A stretch of 64,000 bases of DNA from Collimonas arenae (GCF_001584165.1 NZ_CP013233.1:1674001-1738000), one strand, 5' to 3'; positions 50,640-60,528 are shown, counted from the first letter of the stretch. Notes: generated by a model from the letters alone, not told the origin. Made by a program: numbers and translations.

Positions 50640-51179
50640 ATGACCGATTTATCCGAACAACAGAATATCAAGCGCAGCTGGGATCAGGCCGACGGCAGTA
50701 GTTTCAGTCAGTGGATGGAAACCCGCGTCGCGCGCTTTTCGACACGTAAATACGATTGGAATGCGCTGAAGTTCCAGGCCGACCACGATCCCAAGTATCG
50801 CCGCGCGCAAATGCGCTACATCGGCACCGGTGGCACCGGCGTAGCGGCTGACAGCAGCGTGATCCCATCCGAGCACTTCACTTTCTCAACGATGATCATC
50901 CCGGCCGGTCACGAAGGTCCGCCGCATCTGCATGTCGATGTCGAAGAGGTGTTCTTCGTGTTGCGCGGCAAGCTCAAGCTGGTGCTGGAAAAGGACGGCG
51001 AACGTTATGAAACGATCCTCACCGAGCGCGATGTGGTGTCGATCCCACCCGGCGTGTACCGCGAGGAAATCAATATCGGTGATGAAGACGCGTTGATGTG
51101 CGTGATGCTGGGCGCGAAAACGCCGATCACGCCAACCTATCCGGCCGATCATCCGCTGGCAAAAATCAAGCGCGGCTGA
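50640..51179 (+). CDS. Cupin-domain protein
   Basis: A 179-aa single-domain cupin. The metal-binding motif 1 reads GHEGPPHLHVDVEEVFFVLRG in pieces: H-x5-HLH with a following Glu; motif 2 is near PPGVYREEIN. The N-terminal ~75 residues form a less conserved extension. It may be a dioxygenase, isomerase or sensor. AGGAGAG lies 6 bp before the ATG. Sits between SDR and hydrolase genes. Confidence 0.83.
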   Translation: MTDLSEQQNIKRSWDQADGSSFSQWMETRVARFSTRKYDWNALKFQADHDPKYRRAQMRYIGTGGTGVAADSSVIPSEHFTFSTMIIPAGHEGPPHLHVDVEEVFFVLRGKLKLVLEKDGERYETILTERDVVSIPPGVYREEINIGDEDALMCVMLGAKTPITPTYPADHPLAKIKRG

Positions 51180-51180
51180 G

Positions 51181-52074
51181 ATGAACATGACAGCGCCCGT
51201 GGCTGCCGTTACTACAGAACTGCAGGAAGCGCTCGAATTGCTCGACCGGCGCTTCGAGGAGCGCAGTGCCGACGTCGACGGCGCGACGGTGTCCTATCGC
51301 AGTTGCGGCAACGCTGCCGATAGCGGTCGCTGCGTGGTGCTGTTACACGGCATTGGTTCGGGCGCGGCATCGTGGCTGCAGTGCGCATTGGCGTTGCAAC
51401 AGGACGCGCAAGTGATTGCCTGGAATGCACCGGGCTACGGTGGTTCGACACCGTTGCCGATGACGCATCCGGCTGCGGCGGACTACGCATTGCGCCTGCA
51501 GCAGTTGTTGCAGGCGCTGGATGTCAGTGATTGTCTGCTGGTCGGACATTCGCTTGGCGCCATGATGGCGACGTCTTACGTGGCTGCTGGTTACGGGCAT
51601 GTCAAGCAGCTGTTGCTGTTTAGTCCGGCGCAGGGCTACGGCAGCGACGACAAGCGCCAGCGCGGACTTGAGATGACGCGGCAACGCCTGGACGCGTTGG
51701 CGACATTGGGCGTGACAGGCATGGCGCAGAAGAGCCCCGAGCGGATGCTGTCGGCGCAAGCCGACACGGCGGACCGCGCCTGGGTAAGCTGGAATACGCA
51801 ACAGTTGAATCTGGCCGGTTATGCGCAAGCGGTGCAGATGCTGTGTGGTGGCGATATCCATCGGGATCTGCCGGCAGCGATATCGTCAGAGGTATCGGTT
51901 GCGGTATATTGCGGCGACGTCGATATCGTCACGACGCCGCAGGACAGCAGGGCGTTGGCTGACAGTTTTCAGCTTCCGTTCCAGCTGATCGATGATGCAG
52001 GCCATGCCTGTTATGTCGAGCAACCGGAAGCAGTCGCGGCAGTGATACGTCGTCACCTTTATCAACTTTCTTGA
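51181..52074 (+). CDS. Alpha/beta-fold hydrolase
   Basis: A 297-aa hydrolase with the oxyanion segment LLHGIGSG (about 55-62), nucleophile elbow GHSLG (about 122-126) and a late DAGHACYVEQP holding the catalytic His; the acid is probably Asp in YCGDVDIV. It resembles C-C-bond or ester hydrolases of aromatic degradation (MhpC-like). It starts one base after the cupin stop. Confidence 0.87.
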   Translation: MNMTAPVAAVTTELQEALELLDRRFEERSADVDGATVSYRSCGNAADSGRCVVLLHGIGSGAASWLQCALALQQDAQVIAWNAPGYGGSTPLPMTHPAAADYALRLQQLLQALDVSDCLLVGHSLGAMMATSYVAAGYGHVKQLLLFSPAQGYGSDDKRQRGLEMTRQRLDALATLGVTGMAQKSPERMLSAQADTADRAWVSWNTQQLNLAGYAQAVQMLCGGDIHRDLPAAISSEVSVAVYCGDVDIVTTPQDSRALADSFQLPFQLIDDAGHACYVEQPEAVAAVIRRHLYQLS

Positions 52075-52083
52075 GACAAGATC

Positions 52084-52920
52084 ATGAATAAACCAGAGTT
52101 GCCAGAAGAAGAGACGCAAGAAAAATACCTCGTGCCGGGACTGGAGCGCGGGTTGCGCCTGCTATGCGAATTCAGCCGGCAGGACAAGAGTCTGTCGGCG
52201 CCGGAGCTGGCGCGTCGCCTGAGCGTGCCGCGCTCGACGGTGTTCCGCCTATTGACTACGCTGGAACGAATGGGGTTTGTGGAGCGCAACGAAGGTGGGC
52301 GCGATTATCGCCTTGGCATGGCAGTGCTGCGCCTGGGTTTCGAATACCTGGCATCACTGGAGCTGACAGAAATCGGGCGGCCGTTGCTGGATCGCCTGCG
52401 CGACCAGATTTCCTATCCTTGCAACCTGGTGGTGCGCGATGGTCGTTCGATCGTGTATGTCGCCAAGTCGGTGACGCCGACCGCATTTGTCAGTTCGGTC
52501 AATGTCGGTACCCGGTTGCCAGCACACGCCACTGTGCTCGGCCGCGTGCTGCTGGAGGATTTGTCGCTGGCGGAGTTGCGCGAACTGTATCCGGAAGAAC
52601 ATCTGGAGAGCTTCTCCAGTAACACGCCGAAGACTGTGGTCGAGCTGTTCGACATGGTGCAGCACGATCGCGAACGCGGTTATGTGTTACAGGAAGGCTT
52701 TTTTGAGACCGGCATTTCGACCATTGCGGCGCCAGTCCGTGACCATTCCGGCAAGGTAGTGGCGGCGATGGGAGCGACCATTCCTTTACCGCACATCGAT
52801 CCTGACCAGTTGGGCGACATCGTGCGCTGCGTGCGTGATACCGCAGGTGAATTGTCCGGTTTGCTTGACCATGCTCCCGAGAAGTCGAGCAGCAAGGTCG
52901 TCAACATGTGGCGGGAGTGA
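52084..52920 (+). CDS. IclR-family transcriptional regulator
   Basis: A 278-aa regulator with a winged helix-turn-helix (about 17-75; LERGLRLLCEF, LARRLSVPRSTVFRLLTTLERMG) and an IclR effector domain (85-260; YPCNLVVRDGRSIVYVAKS, GFFETGISTIAAPVRDHSGKV). It is embedded in the operon, 9 bp after the hydrolase gene. I infer that it binds the long inverted repeats upstream of the MFS and first SDR genes. A tail of about 15 residues rich in Lys/Ser follows the domain. Confidence 0.88.
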   Translation: MNKPELPEEETQEKYLVPGLERGLRLLCEFSRQDKSLSAPELARRLSVPRSTVFRLLTTLERMGFVERNEGGRDYRLGMAVLRLGFEYLASLELTEIGRPLLDRLRDQISYPCNLVVRDGRSIVYVAKSVTPTAFVSSVNVGTRLPAHATVLGRVLLEDLSLAELRELYPEEHLESFSSNTPKTVVELFDMVQHDRERGYVLQEGFFETGISTIAAPVRDHSGKVVAAMGATIPLPHIDPDQLGDIVRCVRDTAGELSGLLDHAPEKSSSKVVNMWRE

Positions 52921-52925
52921 GTAGC

Positions 52926-53735
52926 ATGAGCATGATTCGACTTGACGGCAAGGTTGCCGTCGTTACCGGCGGTTCTTCCGGCATCGGCTTGGCCACCGTA
53001 GAACTGCTGTTGGAAGCGGGCGCGGCAGTGGCGCTGTGCGGCCGTAGCCAGGAACGCCTGACGCAGGTCGAAGCCATGTTGCGCTTGCGTTTTCCGCAAG
53101 CCAAATTGTATTGCGCGATATGCGATGTGTTGTCGCAGGAGCAGGTGCTGCAATTCGCCGCCGCGGTTGAGCAACAACTCGGCCCGGTGTCGATGCTGGT
53201 CAACAATGCAGGGCAGGGCCGGGTATCGACATTCGCCGATACCGAGGACGACGCCTGGATGGAAGAGCTGCGCCTCAAATTTTTCTCGGTGATCTACCCG
53301 ACCCGGGCTTTCCAGCCGCAATTGCAGCGCATGAGCAACGCCGATGGCCATGCCGCCATTGTATGCGTCAATTCTCTGCTGGCAATCCAGCCGGAACCGC
53401 ACATGGTGGCGACTTCCGCCGCCCGCGCCGGCGTGCACAACCTGGTGCGTTCGCTGGCCACAGAATTCAGCCCGCTGGGCATCCGCGTCAACGGCATCCT
53501 GATCGGCCTGGTGGAATCCGGTCAATGGCGCCGTCGCTATGAAGCGCGCGCGGAGCGCGAATTGTCCTGGGAACAATGGACCCAGGCGTTGGCGCAAAAA
53601 AAGAATATTCAACTCGGCCGTTTAGGCCATCCACAGGAAGCCGCACGCGCCATCGTATTTCTGGCGACGCCGCTTTCTTCGTACACAACAGGCAGTCATA
53701 TCGACGTTTCAGGAGGACTTTCACGCCATGCCTAA
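52926..53735 (+). CDS. SDR-family protein lacking the catalytic Tyr/Lys
   Basis: A 269-aa short-chain dehydrogenase fold with TGGSSGIG (about 16-23), NNAG and a C-terminal YTTGSHIDVSGG. The Ser is present (VNSLLA), but thirteen residues later the usual Tyr is Thr and the +4 Lys is Arg (ATSAARAG). So the canonical YxxxK dyad is absent. It may act as a non-redox enzyme, a binding subunit or a dehydrogenase with unusual chemistry. It overlaps the next (TPP) gene by 8 bases. Start ATG 52926. Confidence 0.85.
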   Translation: MSMIRLDGKVAVVTGGSSGIGLATVELLLEAGAAVALCGRSQERLTQVEAMLRLRFPQAKLYCAICDVLSQEQVLQFAAAVEQQLGPVSMLVNNAGQGRVSTFADTEDDAWMEELRLKFFSVIYPTRAFQPQLQRMSNADGHAAIVCVNSLLAIQPEPHMVATSAARAGVHNLVRSLATEFSPLGIRVNGILIGLVESGQWRRRYEARAERELSWEQWTQALAQKKNIQLGRLGHPQEAARAIVFLATPLSSYTTGSHIDVSGGLSRHA

Positions 53736-55437
53736 TAAATCCCAAGCTATTAACCAGGTTACTGTCGGCTGCGCCATCGCAGCCTTTCTCGAACAGTGCA
53801 ATGTCAAGGCCGCATTTGGCGTGATTTCGATTCACAACATGCCGATCCTCGACGCCTTCGGCGAGCGTGGCAAGATCCGTTTCGTGATGTCGCGCGGCGA
53901 AGCCGGCGGCGCCAACATGGCCGATGCTTATGCGCGCACTACCGGCGGCCTCGGCGTTTGCCTGACTAGCACCGGTACTGCCGCCGGCAATGCCGCCGGC
54001 GCCATGGTCGAAGCACTGACCGCCGGCACACCGCTGCTGCACCTGACCGGCCAGATCGAGACACCTTACCTGGACCAGAGTCTGTCCTACATCCACGAAG
54101 CGCCGGACCAGCTGACCATGCTCAAGGCGATTTCGAAGGCTGCATTCCGCGTGCGTAGCGTCGATACTGCAATCAGTACCATCAAACTGGCAGTGCAAAC
54201 TGCACTGACGCCGCCGATGGGTCCGGTCAGTGTCGAAATCCCGATCGATATTCAGGCGGCGCTGATCCCGATGCCGTCTGACCTGCGGCCGCTGCCGATT
54301 CCTGCCAATACGCCATCGGCGCATGCTTTGGATGAACTCGCTGCGCGCCTGGTCAAGGCCAAGCGTCCGATGCTGTGGGTTGGCGGTGGCGCACGCCATG
54401 CCAGCAAACAGGTCAAGCGCCTGCTCGATCTCGGCTTCGGTTTGGTGACCACCACGCAAGGTCGCGGCATTGTGCCGGAAGACGACCCGCGTTCACTGGG
54501 CGCTTTCAACCTGCACAAGCCAGTTGAGAATTTCTACCAGACCTGCGACGCAGTGGTTGTAGTCGGTTCACGGTTGCGCGGCAACGAGACCTTGAAGTAT
54601 GAACTGAAGCTGCCGCAAGCGCGCTATCGCATTGATGCCGATCCGGCTGCCGAGGGCCGTTGCTATAACAGCGACTATTTTGTCTGTGGCGACGCCGCAC
54701 TGGCACTCGATGGCCTGGCCGATCGACTGCAAGCGCTGAAATCGCTGCAAGTCGACCCGGCGTTCATCGGTGATCTGCAAAAGGCGCGCGAAAGCGCAGT
54801 ACACGGCCTGGTCGACGGACTCGGTCCTTATAGCGCGCTGGTCGAACAATTGCAAAAAGCTGCCGGACGCAATTTCAACTGGGTGCGTGACGTGACCGTC
54901 TCCAACAGCACCTGGGGCAATCGCTATCTGCGCATTTTCGATCCATTGGCCGGTGTGCACGCACTCGGCGGCGGCATTGGACAAGGCTTGGCGATGGGCA
55001 TCGGCGCGGCAGTCGGCGCAGCGGTGACGGCGTCCGGGAAAAAGACTTTCTGTCTGGCCGGTGACGGCGGTTTCATCCTGAACCTGGGCGAACTGGCAAC
55101 GGCCGTGCAGGAGCGTGCCGATATGGTCATCGTTCTGATGAACGACCAGAGCTACGGCGTCATCAAGAACATCCAGGACGCGCAATACGGCGGCCGTCGT
55201 CATTACGTCGAGTTGCATACGCCGGACTATGCGCAACTGTCGCAGTCGCTGAAGCTGCGTCACACCCGCATCAGCAACCTGGCCGATGTTGAGAATGGCT
55301 TGCGCATGGCGTTGGCCGAGCCGGGACCGTTCATGCTGGAAATCGACATGCTGTCGATCGGCAAGTTCAAGACCGCCTTCGCCGGCCCTCCGGTGAACGA
55401 AGAAAAAGCCGAAACATCCATCGCTACAGTCGCTTGA
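53728..55437 (+). CDS. Thiamine-diphosphate-dependent enzyme
   Basis: A 569-aa protein of the acetolactate synthase/benzoylformate decarboxylase superfamily. The N-terminal PYR domain carries the conserved Glu in SRGEAGGANMADAYAR, a middle DHS-like domain follows (about 195-330), and the C-terminal PP domain has GDGGFILNLGEL and NDQSYG for Mg2+/TPP binding. It probably decarboxylates or ligates a 2-oxo acid intermediate. The gene overlaps the SDR gene and is followed by aspartate dehydrogenase after 10 bp. Confidence 0.88.
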   Translation: MPNKSQAINQVTVGCAIAAFLEQCNVKAAFGVISIHNMPILDAFGERGKIRFVMSRGEAGGANMADAYARTTGGLGVCLTSTGTAAGNAAGAMVEALTAGTPLLHLTGQIETPYLDQSLSYIHEAPDQLTMLKAISKAAFRVRSVDTAISTIKLAVQTALTPPMGPVSVEIPIDIQAALIPMPSDLRPLPIPANTPSAHALDELAARLVKAKRPMLWVGGGARHASKQVKRLLDLGFGLVTTTQGRGIVPEDDPRSLGAFNLHKPVENFYQTCDAVVVVGSRLRGNETLKYELKLPQARYRIDADPAAEGRCYNSDYFVCGDAALALDGLADRLQALKSLQVDPAFIGDLQKARESAVHGLVDGLGPYSALVEQLQKAAGRNFNWVRDVTVSNSTWGNRYLRIFDPLAGVHALGGGIGQGLAMGIGAAVGAAVTASGKKTFCLAGDGGFILNLGELATAVQERADMVIVLMNDQSYGVIKNIQDAQYGGRRHYVELHTPDYAQLSQSLKLRHTRISNLADVENGLRMALAEPGPFMLEIDMLSIGKFKTAFAGPPVNEEKAETSIATVA

Positions 55438-55447
55438 GGAGATTGAC

Positions 55448-56254
55448 ATGCTGCATGTTTCAATGATCGGTTGTGGTGCCATCGGTATCGGCGTGATGGA
55501 GTTGCTGAAAAGCGATCCGGAAGTCACGTTCGATGTCGTCATCGTGCCGGAGGCGCATATGGAAGCGGCACGCCCGGTCGTGTTCTCCCTGGCGCCGCAT
55601 GCGCGGGTTGCGAATCGTCTGGAGGAGTTGGGACAGCGTCCCGATCTGCTGATTGAATGCGCCGGCCACAAGGCTATCGAGGAACACATCATTCCTGCAT
55701 TGAAACGCGGTATTCCGTGCATGGTGGTCTCCATTGGTGCGCTGTCTGAGCGGGGTTTGGTGGAGCGGCTGGAAGAGGCAGCCCGCGAAGGTAAAACTCA
55801 GGTGCAGCTGCTGTCCGGCGCAATCGGTGCGATTGACGCACTGTCGGCGGCGCGCATCGGCGGACTCGACTCGGTCGTCTATACCGGCCGCAAACCTCCT
55901 GCCGCATGGAAAGATACACCGGCCGACGGCTTGTTCGATCTCGATAACCTGAAAACCGCCACTGTGATTTTTGAAGGTACGGCACGTGAGGCAGCGCGCC
56001 TGTATCCGAAGAACGCCAATGTGGCCGCCACGCTGTCGTTGGCTGGTCTGGGGCTGGATCACACGCAGGTGCGCCTGCTGGCCGATCCAGCTGTCACAGA
56101 AAATGTACATCACGTCGAAGCCAAGGGTGAGTTCGGCGGGTTTGAATTGACGATGCGCGGCAAGCCGCTCGCGGCTAATCCAAAAACTTCTGCCCTGACC
56201 GTATTCAGTGTCGTGCGTGCCCTTGGCAATCGCGCCCACGCCCTATCCATTTGA
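55448..56254 (+). CDS. nadX: Aspartate dehydrogenase-like protein
   Basis: A 268-aa NAD(P)-dependent enzyme with an N-terminal Rossmann motif GCGAIG (8-13), a central SGAIGAIDALSAA segment and ENVHHVEAKGEFG with the probable catalytic His. It ends NPKTSALTVFSVVRAL as in NadX/aspartate dehydrogenases, which interconvert iminosuccinate and aspartate. Its presence in a degradation cluster suggests that an aspartate-like or other imine-containing intermediate is formed. No nad biosynthesis genes are adjacent. Confidence 0.88.
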   Translation: MLHVSMIGCGAIGIGVMELLKSDPEVTFDVVIVPEAHMEAARPVVFSLAPHARVANRLEELGQRPDLLIECAGHKAIEEHIIPALKRGIPCMVVSIGALSERGLVERLEEAAREGKTQVQLLSGAIGAIDALSAARIGGLDSVVYTGRKPPAAWKDTPADGLFDLDNLKTATVIFEGTAREAARLYPKNANVAATLSLAGLGLDHTQVRLLADPAVTENVHHVEAKGEFGGFELTMRGKPLAANPKTSALTVFSVVRALGNRAHALSI

Positions 56255-56266
56255 GTGAAGATTGAT

Positions 56267-57742
56267 ATGAATCCAAACGAGACACTGCCGATCTGCGTCG
56301 CCGGAAATTGGCGCCTGGGACAGGGCGATCGCTATGCCAGCCTGTATCCCGCGACCGGCGAAGCGGTTGCCTGGTTGAACGCTGCCAGCATCGCTGACGT
56401 GGAGGAAGCCATTGCCGGCGCCGATCACGCATTCCGCACCAGCGGCTGGGCCCAGCGCAAGCCGCACGAACGGGCTGCCGTGTTGTACCGCGTGGCGCAG
56501 CTGATCCGTGAGCGTTCGGAGTACCTGGCGCAGCGTCAACGCCTGGACAACGGCAAGCCGATCACGGAAACCCGTGCACTGGTGGCGAGCGCCGCCGGTA
56601 CCTTCCAGTTCTTTGCGGCAGCCTGCGAAACGATGGAAGACACGATCACGCCGATGCGTGGCGACAACCTGACCATGAGCGTGTACGAACCGATGGGCGT
56701 GGTTGCAGCCATCACGCCGTGGAATTCGCCTATCGCCAGCGAAGCACAGAAGATGGCGCCTGCGCTCGCCGCCGGCAACGCCGTAGTTGTCAAGCCGGCT
56801 GAAGTGACGCCGCTGATGGCGCTGGAGCTGGCCAGGATTTGCGAAGAGGCTGGCGTTCCCAAGGGATTGATCAGCGTATTGCCGGGCAAGGGTTCGGTGA
56901 TCGGCGACGCCATCACCCTACATCCGCTGGTGCGCCGCGTATCGTTTACCGGCGGCACCACCACCGGTAAGCATATTGCACACATTGCCGCTGACAAGAT
57001 GATGCCGGTGTCGCTGGAACTGGGCGGAAAATCGCCGACCATGGTGTTCGAAGACGCCGACCTGGACCATGCCGTAGCTGGCGTGCTGTACGGTATTTTC
57101 AGTTCATCGGGCGAATCCTGTATCGCCGGCTCGCGCCTGTTTGTCGCGCATGGCATTTACGAGGCCTTCATCGAACGTCTGGCTGCAGGCGCTGCGGCGT
57201 TGCGCGTCGGCGATCCGGCCGATGAACGCACTCAACTGGGGCCACTGATCACTCCGCGCCATCGCGATTCGATTGAGTCTTATGTGGCTATGGGGGTGGC
57301 CGACGGCGGCCAGATTCGTACCGGTGGTACACGCCCTACGGGAGCGTTGTTCGAACGCGGAAACTACTATCTGCCGACCATCATCGAAGGATTGACCAAC
57401 GAACAACGTATCTGCCAGGAAGAAATTTTCGGGCCGGTGCTGGTGGCGATGCCTTTCGAGAACGAAGAAGACTTGATCGCCCAAGCTAACGACAGCGTCT
57501 ACGCGCTGGCGGCCGGAATCTGGACCCGCGACTACAAGAAAGCCTGGCGCTTCGGGCGCGCGGTGCAGGCCGGCAATGTCTGGATCAACACCTACAAGCA
57601 ATTGTCGATTTCGACACCTTTCGGCGGCTGGCGCGATAGCGGTCTCGGACGGGAAAAGGGGCGCCTGGGGATTTTGCAGTACATGGAACAAAAGAGCATG
57701 TACTGGGGCTTGAATGAGCAGCCGTTGCCGTGGGCAGGCTGA
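56267..57742 (+). CDS. NAD-dependent aldehyde dehydrogenase
   Basis: A 491-aa ALDH: cofactor segment ITPWNSPIA, KPAEVTPL, GGTTTGKHI, catalytic Glu in LELGGKSP and the active-site Cys285 in SSGESCIAGSR. A GFG-less C-terminal segment FGGWRDSGLGREKG matches the class. It oxidises an aldehyde of the pathway. ATG 56267 is preferred to a GTG at 56255. It is 12 bp after the aspartate dehydrogenase gene. Confidence 0.92.
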   Translation: MNPNETLPICVAGNWRLGQGDRYASLYPATGEAVAWLNAASIADVEEAIAGADHAFRTSGWAQRKPHERAAVLYRVAQLIRERSEYLAQRQRLDNGKPITETRALVASAAGTFQFFAAACETMEDTITPMRGDNLTMSVYEPMGVVAAITPWNSPIASEAQKMAPALAAGNAVVVKPAEVTPLMALELARICEEAGVPKGLISVLPGKGSVIGDAITLHPLVRRVSFTGGTTTGKHIAHIAADKMMPVSLELGGKSPTMVFEDADLDHAVAGVLYGIFSSSGESCIAGSRLFVAHGIYEAFIERLAAGAAALRVGDPADERTQLGPLITPRHRDSIESYVAMGVADGGQIRTGGTRPTGALFERGNYYLPTIIEGLTNEQRICQEEIFGPVLVAMPFENEEDLIAQANDSVYALAAGIWTRDYKKAWRFGRAVQAGNVWINTYKQLSISTPFGGWRDSGLGREKGRLGILQYMEQKSMYWGLNEQPLPWAG

Positions 57743-57801
57743 AAACAAGGTAGCTGAGAAGTAACTCAGAAGTCACTGAGGGTAATGCGAGGAGACGCAG
57801 A

Positions 57802-58767
57802 ATGGATGTATTGGGCATAGATGAAATTACCTACGGCGCGGACGATTTGCCGTTGTGTAAACGTTTCTTTTCCGATTGGGGCATGACCCTGGCGGAAGAG
57901 AGCGAGCAAGCCTTGGTATTTGAAACGCAAAACGGTTGCCGTGTAGTGGTCAAGCGCAGCGATGCCGCCGATTTGCCGCCAGCGATCGAAGCCGGCCCGA
58001 CCTTGCGCGAAGTGGTCTGGGGCGTCTCTGCGCCCGAGGTGCTGGAACGCTTTGCCGCGCGCATTGCCGGCATGCCTGGCTACATCAACCACGGAACGCG
58101 CATCGGTTGCACAGATCCGAATGGCTTGGCGGTGCGCTTCCAGGTGACGAAAAAGCGCGAGATCGAAGTCGAATGCGCGGAAATGAATACCTGGTCGCAC
58201 AAGCATCGCATCAACCAGCGCAGCCCGGCATACGAGCGCGCGGCGCCGATCGAAGTCGGCCACGTGGTGTTTTTCGTCAAAGACGTGCAAGCCTGCGAAA
58301 GCTTTTATTGCGATAACTTCGGCTTCGTGCCGTCAGATCATTATCCGGGCCGTGGCGCTTTCTTGCGTTGCGCCGCCGATGGCGGGCATCACGACATCTT
58401 TCTGCTGCAACCGCCTGAGGCCCGCGCCGGTTTGAACCACGTAGCATTTACAGTACGCGATATCCATGAAGTGTTCGGCGGCGGCATGCATATGTCGCGC
58501 CAGGGTTGGGATACACAACTCGGACCCGGCCGGCATCCGATTTCATCAGCCTATTTCTGGTATTTCCGCAATCCGGCTGGTGGCCTGATCGAATACTACG
58601 CCGATGAGGATCAGCTCAATGAAGCTTGGGAGCCGCGCGATTTCGAACCCGGTCCGACCATGTTTGCCGAATGGGCGATCGACGGCGGCATCGACGGCAA
58701 CACCCGTCGCCAAAAAAATGCCGAAGGGCCAAGCGGGAAGTTCCTGACCGATCGCACCAAATCCTGA
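57802..58767 (+). CDS. VOC-family (extradiol dioxygenase-like) protein
   Basis: A 321-aa protein made of two vicinal-oxygen-chelate modules. The C-terminal one (about 150-290) has GHVVFFVKDVQACESFY, HHDIFLLQP and LNHVAFTVRD, then GLIEYYADED; these offer His and Glu ligands for a metal. Such architecture occurs in catechol 2,3-dioxygenase relatives and in isomerases. A ring-cleaving dioxygenase is plausible given the Rieske and flavin oxygenases nearby, but is not proven. GAGGAG is seen upstream. Confidence 0.85.
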   Translation: MDVLGIDEITYGADDLPLCKRFFSDWGMTLAEESEQALVFETQNGCRVVVKRSDAADLPPAIEAGPTLREVVWGVSAPEVLERFAARIAGMPGYINHGTRIGCTDPNGLAVRFQVTKKREIEVECAEMNTWSHKHRINQRSPAYERAAPIEVGHVVFFVKDVQACESFYCDNFGFVPSDHYPGRGAFLRCAADGGHHDIFLLQPPEARAGLNHVAFTVRDIHEVFGGGMHMSRQGWDTQLGPGRHPISSAYFWYFRNPAGGLIEYYADEDQLNEAWEPRDFEPGPTMFAEWAIDGGIDGNTRRQKNAEGPSGKFLTDRTKS

Positions 58768-58781
58768 TACGAGGTAATTCC

Positions 58782-59938
58782 ATGTCTTCATTGAAAATTG
58801 GCATTCTCGGCGCCGGCATCGGCGGCCTGACTGCAGCAATCGCATTGCATCGCGCCGGTCATGAGGTTGTCGTGTACGAACAATCCAAGCAGTTCCTGCG
58901 TGTCGGCGCGGATATTAATCTGACGCCCAATGCTGTACGCGCGCTGGACGGCTTGGGCATAGGCGAGGCGGTGCGCAGCACAGCGGCGCGGCCGACACAT
59001 AGAATCAGCCGCAGCTGGGATAGCGGCGAAGAGACTTCTCGACTGGAAATGGGGGACACCGCCGAAAAGAAATACGGTGCACCGCAACTGACGATTCATC
59101 GTGCCGATCTGCTGGCAGCACTGGCTGAAGTCTTCCCGACTGAAAGAGTCAGGTTTGCCAAACGTGCCGAGGCGATTACGCAAGACGGACAAGGCATCAC
59201 GCTCAAGTTTACCGACGGCAGCAATGACCGGGTCGACGTGCTGATCGGCGGTGACGGCATTCACTCGGCAGTACGGACCGCGATGTTCGGCGCCGAAAGC
59301 CCGCGCTTTACCGGCGTCGTCGCGTTCCGTGCCGTGGTTCCGGCTACCAGCGTTGCCGCTGTGCCGAATCTGCAGGCGTTCACCAAATGGTGGGGCCTAA
59401 CCCGGAAAGCCAGATCGTCACTTTCCCGTTGAACCGCGGTAAGGACATTTTCATATTCGCGACAACTGCACAGGAAAGCTGGCATCTGGAATCCTGGACC
59501 ACACCAGGTAGTGTGCAGGAGTTGCGCGATAGTTACGCCGATTTTCACGGCGATGCACGCGCGCTGCTCGACGCCTGCGATGAAGTATTGAAGACTGCGT
59601 TGTACGAGCGCGATCCGTTGCCGCACTGGTCCAAAGGCAATATGACGCTGTTGGGCGACGCCTGCCACCCGATGATGCCGTTCATGGCGCAGGGCGCCGG
59701 TATGGCAATCGAGGATGCCGTGGTTCTGGCACGTTGCCTGGAACAGGTCGAAACATTGGACGCTGTCGCCGATGCACTGCAGTGCTATGAGCAGTTGCGT
59801 CTGGAGCGGACCAGCAAGATTCAACTCGGGTCGCGTGGCAATAATTGGTTACGAGATGGCGGTAACGCTGATTGGGTCTACGGCTACGATGCCTGGGTAG
59901 TGCCGCTGGATGCTAAGCAAGAAACGGCGGCGGCATAG
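58782..59938 (+). pseudogene. FAD-dependent aromatic monooxygenase, frameshifted
   Basis: Salicylate-hydroxylase-like: GAGIGG (10-15), VLIGGDGIHSAVR around 165, then after WWG the frame shifts. At 59391-59397 (TGGGGCCTAA) one C appears missing relative to an expected WWGPNPE; the second frame continues PNPESQIVTFPLNRG and reaches GDACHPMMPFMAQGAG, the FAD-binding DG-like motif. Together about 385 aa, normal for the family. It may be a sequencing indel or a genuine inactivation. Expected role: hydroxylation of an aromatic or heteroaromatic ring. Confidence 0.82.
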
Positions 59939-59941
59939 ATC

Positions 59942-60268
59942 ATGGCCGCTAAAACAGAAACCATGTTGCTGACCGTGCTGCTCAAGCACGATCAGTCGAA
60001 GAACCTGGAACAAATCCAGGCGCATATGAAAGAGGTCGATTGGTGGGAACGTTTTCCGGTCGAAGGTTCGCGCGTGGTGTCGTGGACGGTGGCGATGGGG
60101 CTGGGGCAGATCGTTACCCTGGAACTGCCGCCGGCGCTGCTGCCGCTGGTCAATGTCGAACTCGAGCGCAGCGCCTGGGGCGTGTTTCGTACCGAATGTT
60201 ATCCCACTTACGATTTTGTACCTGTGCGTGAGCGTATCCGCGAACGCGTAAAAAATGGAGGCCAGTAA
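59942..60268 (+). CDS. Small conserved protein of the catabolic operon
   Basis: A 108-aa soluble protein (starts MAAKTETMLLTVLLKHDQS; contains GSRVVSWTVAMGLGQIV and ELPPALLPLVNV). It has an alternating strand/helix pattern suggestive of a small ferredoxin-like or dimeric alpha-beta barrel fold, as in the muconolactone-isomerase-like group. No family name assigned. Its stop codon overlaps the next start (ATGA-type). Confidence 0.65.
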   Translation: MAAKTETMLLTVLLKHDQSKNLEQIQAHMKEVDWWERFPVEGSRVVSWTVAMGLGQIVTLELPPALLPLVNVELERSAWGVFRTECYPTYDFVPVRERIRERVKNGGQ

Positions 60269-60501
60269 TGAGTGAATCAAAGCAAGACGTCTATCTCAAC
60301 CCGCACCAGGCGCGGCGGCGCCCGCCAACCCAGTATGAGGATTTGCTCGGCGACGCCATCGAGCGTGCGTTTGCAGCAGGTGTCCATGATCTGGCAGGGC
60401 TGGTGGCGCACCTGAACCGGACCGGACCGGGCTGCCCCTCCAACGACGGCGTCTGGACCGAAGCCTTGTATCAAGAAGAAATCGCAAGACTGGCTGCGTA
60501 A
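60268..60501 (+). CDS. Recombinase-like helix-turn-helix small protein
   Basis: A 77-aa protein (starts MSESKQDVYLNPHQARRRP). The helical second half, with LVAHLNRTGPGCPSNDGVW then LYQEEIARL, resembles the recombinase-like helix-turn-helix domain found as a tiny gene beside Rieske oxygenases. It may help assemble or regulate the oxygenase. It overlaps the previous gene by one base and lies 27 bp before the oxygenase gene. Confidence 0.72.
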   Translation: MSESKQDVYLNPHQARRRPPTQYEDLLGDAIERAFAAGVHDLAGLVAHLNRTGPGCPSNDGVWTEALYQEEIARLAA

Positions 60502-60528
60502 GCAGGCCAGGCATTCAGGAGAACAGTG

